12,008 nt of DNA from an uncultured Clostridia bacterium (GTDB taxonomy: Bacteria; Bacillota; Clostridia; Oscillospirales; Ruminococcaceae). The stretch covers positions 1 to 12,008 of the forward strand of contig CANQKG010000025.1 in assembly GCA_947624425.1 (NCBI GenBank). Reading direction: 5' to 3'. The translations under genes and the position numbers were made by a program. Position 1 is the stretch's first letter. Each line of letters opens with the position of its first letter. The notes under the pieces are model-generated. The model was not told where the DNA came from, did not search any database, and was given only the letters and a program-made list of their open reading frames with translations. Positions 8,701 to 12,008 of the stretch are shown piece after piece.

Positions 8701-9176
8701 CCGAGCAGCAGGGGAAAACGCCGCCGCCGAAAAACGCCGAATGCCTCATCGACATTCGGCTGGAAGCGCATATCCCCGAAAGCTATATTGCCGACCTGCC
8801 GACCCGTCTGGACGTCTACCGGAAGATCGCGTCGGTCACCACCGAACCGGAGAGCATGGATTTACTGGACGAGCTGATCGACCGGTTCGGGGAGCCGCCG
8901 AAATCGGTGCAGGGGCTGATCGATGTGGCGCTGCTGCGGAATACCGCCGCCCGCGCCGGCTTTACCGAGATCACCCAGCGTGGCGACACTCTGATCCTCA
9001 CCGCCGACTCCCTGCCGATGGCGGCGGCAGAGAAGCTCATCCGGGGCATGGAAAAGGGGCAGGTGCAGCTTGGCGCGGGGGACAAAAGCTATGTCGCCGT
9101 TTCGATCCGAAGCCCCGATACCCCGCTTGATACCCTTCGCCGCGCGATGAAATGTATCCGCACCGATACCCCTTGA
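5724..9176 (+). CDS. mfd: Transcription-repair coupling factor
   Basis: Mfd removes RNA polymerase stalled at DNA lesions and recruits UvrA, starting transcription-coupled nucleotide excision repair. The ATG at 5724 has AAAGGAGAG a few bases upstream and gives 1150 residues, the usual full length. Domains in order: N-terminal UvrB-like module (roughly 1-330); RNA-polymerase interaction domain from about residue 485 (DLVVHTAHGIGRFDGI); superfamily 2 translocase with Walker A GDVGFGKTE (638-646), DEEQ box at 739-742, LSATPIPRT, and motif VI QLRGRVGRSGRR (910-917 core); the TRG motif region (FGSGFRIALRDLEIRGAGNILG), and the C-terminal D7 domain after about 1000. All motor motifs are intact. A terminator follows, and a promoter for a possible small RNA overlaps its stop codon. 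Confidence 0.97.
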   Translation: MSLFTRLLSDLDSYQEIKNAVSSARLPAMVIGLSAVHKAQWALALAEETGRQIVLLTGEEAEAHRLCEDVNAMAGGERAVLYPVRDLQFRQTAGASGEYEQQRLKVLAKLSAGDCPIVCTSAAAAAQYTMPPARLKEASFTLSPGDCITPEQLIKKLLHSGYTRRTRVTGQAQFALRGGIVDFFPPASADPIRAEFWGDEIDTLSAFDLDTQRRTETLPSVGIAPAREILFDTPTALADGIKGLIAGLPAASPAHPILRQELSTAEAGLPLQTDKFLPLAYPKPATLLDYCENPLVIQSERADAKRALDGADRLFKEDAKILLEEGVLSAGLTEYRLECEAFYRRIDRCDTLFFDTFARSGVTGLALCKQVTALAHSGFGGSLSLLEEDLSGLLSEGYRCVMLAGEPKAARILANDLQNAGLPALYSELPAKLPAGQITVTTGSLSGGFTYPDNKTALFTTLRAANKQRRPRKRRKGEEIRSLSDLQPGDLVVHTAHGIGRFDGIQKLDLHGVVKDYIKIRYAGADVLYLPVTQLDLVSKYIGPREEGQKKLNKLNSGEWNRTRRTVRQAVAEMADELIRLYAERMQQKGYAFSPDSEWQREFEEYFPYEETDDQLTATEEIKRDMEKDTPMERLLCGDVGFGKTEVAFRAAFKAILDGKQVAMLCPTTILAWQHYQNAVERFSHFPVNVELLSRFRTPKQQKEILRRLKRGEIDLIIGTHRLVQKDVAFRDLGLAIVDEEQRFGVAHKERFKEMFRAVDMLHLSATPIPRTLNMAMSGIRDISLLEDPPLDRFPVQTYVIEYDPAVLADAIRRELRRDGQVYYIHNRIESIELCAARLRQTLPDARIAVAHGKMSEEISAVWQKMVEHEVDVLVCTTLIETGVDVPNCNTLIIEDADRMGLSQLYQLRGRVGRSGRRAFAFFTFRPGRALSDVAARRLNTIREFTQFGSGFRIALRDLEIRGAGNILGARQHGHMEAVGYDMYLRLLTDAIAEQQGKTPPPKNAECLIDIRLEAHIPESYIADLPTRLDVYRKIASVTTEPESMDLLDELIDRFGEPPKSVQGLIDVALLRNTAARAGFTEITQRGDTLILTADSLPMAAAEKLIRGMEKGQVQLGAGDKSYVAVSIRSPDTPLDTLRRAMKCIRTDTP

Positions 9177-9201
9177 CAAATGCGGAAAAGTCCTTTATCA
9201 T
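9173..9201 (+). promoter_or_regulatory. Sigma-A-type promoter overlapping the mfd stop codon
   Basis: A perfect TTGACA (9173-9178), whose TGA is the mfd stop, is followed after exactly 17 bp by TATCAT (9196-9201), five of six matches to TATAAT. Transcription would begin near 9208, at the base of the first hairpin of the candidate RNA. A match this good is unlikely inside GC-rich sequence by chance, but it rests on inspection only. Confidence 0.55.
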
Positions 9202-9207
9202 AAAAAT

Positions 9208-9310
9208 GTGGAAAACCGGACGGTTGCCACAACATACAGCTTACTTTATGTTTGTGAGAATTTTCTCACAAGCCGTGAGCCGTCTGGTGGGCAGACGGCT
9301 CACTTCTTTT
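9208..9310 (+). ncRNA. Candidate small structured RNA, about 100 nt
   Basis: From the inferred start, three hairpins follow one another: GTGG..AACC-GGAC-GGTT..CCAC (9208-9230), the perfect 9-bp palindrome TTGTGAGAA-TT-TTCTCACAA (9252-9271), and a 12-bp terminator stem with T-run (9275-9310). Promoter, compact folding and terminator make a self-contained transcription unit between mfd and the thrS promoter. An open frame of 46 codons from ATG 9206 crosses it but lacks a ribosome binding site. The middle palindrome could instead be a protein operator, and the whole could merely be the 3' UTR of mfd. No known RNA family is recognised. Confidence 0.4.
9275..9310 (+). terminator. Rho-independent terminator after mfd
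   Basis: GTGAGCCGTCTG (9275-9286) pairs perfectly with CAGACGGCTCAC (9292-9303) around GTGGG, followed by TTCTTTTTAT. It would end mfd transcripts and the candidate small RNA before the separate thrS promoter. Confidence 0.85.
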
Positions 9311-9320
9311 TATGTTCTGC

Positions 9321-9349
9321 TTGACACCGCACGCAAAAAGTGCTAGGAT
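9321..9349 (+). promoter_or_regulatory. Sigma-A promoter for thrS T-box leader
   Basis: TTGACA (9321-9326, perfect), a 17-bp spacer, then TAGGAT (9344-9349) with an extended -10 TGC just before it. The start would be near 9356, giving a leader of about 257 nt that contains the T-box. Confidence 0.75.
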
Positions 9350-9355
9350 AATATC

Positions 9356-9593
9356 ACAAATGCGATGATGAGGACGGCGGTATTTCCATTGGCGTCTTGC
9401 AGAGAGTGCGGGGCATGGGCTGCAACCCCGAACAGGCACCGGAAGCACCGTTACCACCTCGGAGTGTGCGAAAAACGCACCGGCGCGCCCCGTTACCGGC
9501 GAAAAACGAGCGGCTTTTTTAGAAAAAAGCAATCTGGGTGGAACCGTGGAGTGTAAGCACTTCATCCCATATCGGGATGAAGTGCGTTTTTTT
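9356..9593 (+). promoter_or_regulatory. Threonine T-box riboswitch
   Basis: T-box leaders bind uncharged tRNA and prevent termination, switching on the synthetase gene when the amino acid is short. Visible parts: Stem I with AGAGAG (9401-9406) and a GGGG/CCCC-closed distal loop holding GGGCTGCAA (9410-9429); likely specifier codon ACC (Thr) at 9453-9455, followed by ACCTCGGAG in the usual setting; a Stem III-type hairpin GCTTTTTT/AAAAAAGC (9513-9530); the T-box GGGTGGAACCGTG (9536-9548); and a 12-bp terminator GCACTTCATCCC/GGGATGAAGTGC (9557-9585) with seven T. The ACC specifier agrees with the downstream threonyl-tRNA synthetase. TGGA in the T-box bulge would pair with a tRNA ending UCCA. 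Confidence 0.93.
9557..9593 (+). terminator. Regulated terminator of the T-box leader
   Basis: A perfect 12-bp stem (9557-9568 with 9574-9585), loop ATATC, then GTTTTTTT (9586-9593). It alternates with the antiterminator formed by the T-box sequence just upstream and ends 19 bases before the thrS ATG. Confidence 0.92.
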
Positions 9594-9612
9594 AGAAAGG
9601 AGCAAAACAGCG

Positions 9613-11553
9613 ATGATCAAGATCACCTGCAAGGACAATACGGTAAAGGAGATTGCCGCCGGGCTGACCGCGGCGGATTTTGCAAAGGAGCTTGGTATGG
9701 GGCTTTACAAGGCAGCCTGTGCCTGCCGGATCGACGGAGTGGTTTGCGACCTGCGCACACCTCTCACCCGCGACTGTAAGCTGGAGATACTGACCTTTGA
9801 CGATCCCGCCGGGAAAAAGGTATTCTGGCACTCGGCGTCCCACCTGCTGGCGCAGGCGGTGAAAAGGCTCTACCCGACCGCAAAGCTCGCAATCGGGCCC
9901 GCCGTGGAGAACGGCTTTTACTATGATTTTGATTTGGAGACCCCTTTCACGCCGGAACAGCTGACCGCGCTGGAAGCCGAAATGAAAGCGATCTGCAAGG
10001 CGGGCATGGAGATCACCCGTTTCACCCTGCCCGCGGACGAGGCGACAAAGCTGATGACCGAGCGGGGCGAGCCATACAAGGTGGAGTTGATCGCCGAGCA
10101 CGCCGCGAAGGGTGACGAGCTGAGCTTTTACAAGCAGGGCGAGTTTGTCGATCTCTGTGCGGGGCCGCACCTGCTCTCCACCGCGCCGCTCAAAGCGGTC
10201 AAGCTGACCGCCTGCACCGGCGCTTACTGGCGGGGCGACGCGAAGAACAAACAGCTTTGCCGGGTATACGGCGTCGCCTTCCCGAAGGCGAGCGCGCTGA
10301 CTGCTCATCTGGAGCAGCTGGAGGAAGCCAAAAAGCGGGATCACAACCTCCTTGGCAGACAGATGGAGCTGTTCACCACCTCCGACCTGATCGGGCAGGG
10401 ACTGCCGATCCTCCTGCCGAAAGGCGCGCGGATCATTCAGCTTCTCCAGCGGTGGGTCGAGGACGAGGAGCAAAAACGGGGCTGGCTGCTCACCAAAACG
10501 CCCTTTATGGCAAAAAGCGACCTCTATAAGCTGTCGGGACACTGGGATCACTACAAAGACGGTATGTTCGTGCTGGGCGATCCCGATTCGGAGGACGAGG
10601 TGTACGCACTCCGTCCGATGACCTGCCCGTTCCAGTATCAGGCGTATCTCAACCGGAAGCGCTCCTATCGGGAGCTGCCGCTGCGGTACAACGAGACCTC
10701 CACCCTGTTCCGGAACGAGGCGTCCGGCGAGATGCACGGGCTGATCCGGGTGCGGCAGTTCACCATCTCGGAAGGGCATCTGATCTGCCGCCCCGACCAG
10801 CTGGAGCAGGAGTTTTCAAATTGCCTTGAGCTTGCCATCTATATGCTCAAAACGCTGGGGCTGTATGAGGACGTGTCCTACCGCTTCTCCCAGTGGGACC
10901 CGAATGATCGGGAGAAGTATATCGGCACGCCGGAGCAGTGGGAGGAAGCGCAGTCTGCCATGGCGCGGATCCTCGACCACCTCAACATTCCCCATGAGAT
11001 TGGAATCGGCGAAGCGGCGTTCTACGGACCGAAGCTGGATATTCAGATCAAGAATGTCCACGGCAAGGAGGACACCCTCATCACCATTCAGATCGACCAG
11101 ATGCTGGCGGAGAAGTTCGGGATGGAGTATGTGGACAAAGACGGCTCCACCAAGAATCCCTATATCATTCACCGCACCTCGATCGGCTGCTACGAGCGAA
11201 CGCTGGCGCTGCTGATCGAGAAGTACGCAGGCGCATTTCCGCTCTGGCTGGCGCCAACCCAGTGTGTGGTGCTGCCGATCAGCGAGAAGCAGCAGGAGAC
11301 GGCGGCGGCGGTACGGGAAACACTCTTTGCCGCCGGACTGCGGGCGGAGCTGGACGACCGGAATGAGAAGATCGGCTACCGGATCCGCTCGGCGCAGCTG
11401 GAAAAGATCCCCTATATGCTGATCGTCGGCGACAAAGAGGTCGCAGACGGCACGGTATCGGTACGCGCCCGCTCGGGAGAAGACCTCGGCGCCATGCCGG
11501 TGGACGCCTTCCTCGCCAAAGCCCGCGAAGAGATCGAAACCAAAGCTTTTTAG
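9613..11553 (+). CDS. thrS: Threonine--tRNA ligase
   Basis: Class II synthetase charging tRNA-Thr. The ATG at 9613 has GGAG at 9599-9602, ten bases upstream, and gives 646 residues; an in-frame ATG at 9538 lies inside the T-box and is rejected. Domains: TGS (1-62), editing domain with His73/His77 (HSASH) and Cys182/His186 (CAGPH), catalytic core about 245-540, and anticodon-binding domain from about 545 (LRNEKIG-like DDRNEKIGYRIR). Zinc ligands are Cys338, His389 and His520; motif 2 Arg367 and motif 3 Arg529 are present. Unlike the E. coli enzyme, the motif FTQDDAH reads FTISEGH, NCPGH reads TCPFQ, and QCGTVQLD reads TLITIQID, so it belongs to a divergent ThrRS branch. Expression is controlled by the T-box upstream. 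The stop codon lies at the edge of a repeat array. Confidence 0.96.
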   Translation: MIKITCKDNTVKEIAAGLTAADFAKELGMGLYKAACACRIDGVVCDLRTPLTRDCKLEILTFDDPAGKKVFWHSASHLLAQAVKRLYPTAKLAIGPAVENGFYYDFDLETPFTPEQLTALEAEMKAICKAGMEITRFTLPADEATKLMTERGEPYKVELIAEHAAKGDELSFYKQGEFVDLCAGPHLLSTAPLKAVKLTACTGAYWRGDAKNKQLCRVYGVAFPKASALTAHLEQLEEAKKRDHNLLGRQMELFTTSDLIGQGLPILLPKGARIIQLLQRWVEDEEQKRGWLLTKTPFMAKSDLYKLSGHWDHYKDGMFVLGDPDSEDEVYALRPMTCPFQYQAYLNRKRSYRELPLRYNETSTLFRNEASGEMHGLIRVRQFTISEGHLICRPDQLEQEFSNCLELAIYMLKTLGLYEDVSYRFSQWDPNDREKYIGTPEQWEEAQSAMARILDHLNIPHEIGIGEAAFYGPKLDIQIKNVHGKEDTLITIQIDQMLAEKFGMEYVDKDGSTKNPYIIHRTSIGCYERTLALLIEKYAGAFPLWLAPTQCVVLPISEKQQETAAAVRETLFAAGLRAELDDRNEKIGYRIRSAQLEKIPYMLIVGDKEVADGTVSVRARSGEDLGAMPVDAFLAKAREEIETKAF

Positions 11554-11775
11554 TACGCACTTGCGGCTGGGTGGAAATAGCAAGCTTACTGCCCGAAACC
11601 AAGTGAACGCGGCGATAAAGCCTTATTGACAATCACTTTAGTGAGTGGTATGCCGAATTTCGCCCGAAACCAAGTACGGCGCGAAGATATGGCTGTATGG
11701 ACAACCATTTGCGGCAAAGGGGTCAACATATTCGCCCGGAACCACGCGCGGTGCGAATGTCCGTCCGCTGCAAGA
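11554..11775 (-). repeat. Degenerate repeat array after thrS, inverted copy of the pre-mfd array
   Basis: Three units, each with GCCCGRAACCA (11591-11601, 11662-11672, 11734-11744), are spaced 71 and 72 bases apart. Read on the minus strand the order matches 5453-5645: GGTTGTCCATACA (11706-11694) equals 5453-5465, TGATTGTCAATA (11635-11624) equals 5557-5568, and a GGGCAG...GCTATT...CAAGTGCGTAC segment runs to the thrS stop codon. The outer unit at 11710-11775 is more degenerate. No gene is seen here. Confidence 0.7.
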
Positions 11776-11777
11776 TA

Positions 11778-11854
11778 AAAATCCCCGCCTTTTGAAATGA
11801 GTCCCGTTAGACATTGTCTGACTTTTTGGGGTCATTTCAAAAGGCGGGGATTTT
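11778..11854. terminator. Two-way terminator, 23-bp perfect inverted repeat
   Basis: 11778-11800 and 11832-11854 are perfect reverse complements, including TCCCCGCCTTTTGAAATGA, with a 31-base centre that holds its own GTTAGAC/GTCTGAC hairpin. On the minus strand it begins four bases after the capF-like stop and ends in ATTTTTATC; on the plus strand it ends ATTTTACTTTT. It sits between convergent thrS and the capF-like gene and should stop transcription from both sides. Confidence 0.85.
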
Positions 11855-11858
11855 ACTT

Positions 11859-12008
11859 TTACACACTCTCGCCAAACGTATCCGGTCGTGCGGGGTCAAA
11901 CTGCTCGTTTGCCCACATGAGCGTGACAAGGTTTTCCGTTTCGGACAAATTGATAATATTATGCGTATAGCCCGGCAGCATATGGACCGCTTCGATCTTA
12001 TCGCCGCT
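11859..12008 (-). CDS. C-terminal end of CapF/WbjC/FnlB-like nucleotide-sugar reductase (partial)
   Basis: Only the last 49 codons and the TAA stop are in the window; the 5' end lies beyond 12008. The translated end includes IEAVHMLPGYTHNIINL and LVTLMWANEQFDP, then PDTFGESV at the terminus. This matches what I recall of the C-terminal cupin domain of the CapF/WbjC family, bifunctional epimerase-reductases making UDP-N-acetyl-L-fucosamine precursors for capsule or O-antigen. PGYTHNI and LMWANE are the telling motifs. It is convergent with thrS and ends at a shared terminator, suggesting a surface-polysaccharide locus to the right. Another sugar-modifying cupin protein is possible, since the catalytic SDR part is not visible. 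Confidence 0.65.
   Translation of the reverse strand, partial: SGDKIEAVHMLPGYTHNIINLSETENLVTLMWANEQFDPARPDTFGESV

Noticed and set aside
7386..8771. 461-codon minus-strand open frame opposite mfd
   Set aside because: It is antisense to the intact Mfd motor domain and its composition (His/Arg/Pro-rich) is typical of a shadow frame. The similar frame at 9592-10779 opposite thrS is rejected for the same reason.
9206..9346. Short open frame across the mfd-thrS gap
   Set aside because: It crosses a strong terminator and the thrS promoter -35/-10 region, with no ribosome binding site before ATG 9206.

Overview
The window reads as chromosomal DNA of a GC-rich Clostridia-type Bacillota, most likely a gut Oscillospirales/Ruminococcaceae-like anaerobe. 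The grounds are a pyruvate phosphate dikinase very close to the clostridial enzyme, a T-box leader on thrS, the Firmicutes gene order prs-pth-mfd, strong AGGAGG-type ribosome binding sites, sigma-A promoters, and intergenic palindromic repeats built around TTTGACAAGGGAGG. The taxonomic call is inference; no rRNA is present.

Layout: positions 1-300 hold repeat fragments and two hairpin terminators. ppdK (301-2931, minus) faces away from prs (3164-4123, plus) across a compact divergent promoter region. prs is followed by pth (4199-4789) after a 16-bp hairpin. A gene-free gap of about 930 bases (4790-5723), filled with several repeat families, separates pth from mfd (5724-9176). Downstream of mfd lie a terminator and what may be a small structured RNA, then a promoter, a threonine T-box riboswitch and thrS (9613-11553). 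After thrS come an inverted copy of the repeat array found before mfd, a 23-bp perfect inverted repeat acting as a two-way terminator, and the C-terminal end of a minus-strand CapF/WbjC-like nucleotide-sugar reductase (11859-12008) that runs off the window.

Functionally this is housekeeping DNA: PEP/pyruvate interconversion (PpdK), PRPP supply for nucleotides (Prs), recycling of peptidyl-tRNA (Pth), transcription-coupled repair (Mfd) and threonyl-tRNA charging (ThrS), with the edge of a surface-polysaccharide locus on the right. In Bacillus subtilis, ctc lies between prs and pth, and fin between pth and mfd; neither is visible here.

The unusual content is between the genes. A degenerate repeat array upstream of mfd (about 5449-5706) recurs in inverted orientation right after thrS (11554-11775), so mfd and thrS are bracketed by inverted repeats. 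MITE-like palindromic elements sit at 99-225 and 4870-5069. A candidate roughly 100-nt RNA with its own consensus-like promoter overlaps the end of mfd. The ThrRS also carries substitutions at several active-site positions. I did not find a clear new multi-gene system.
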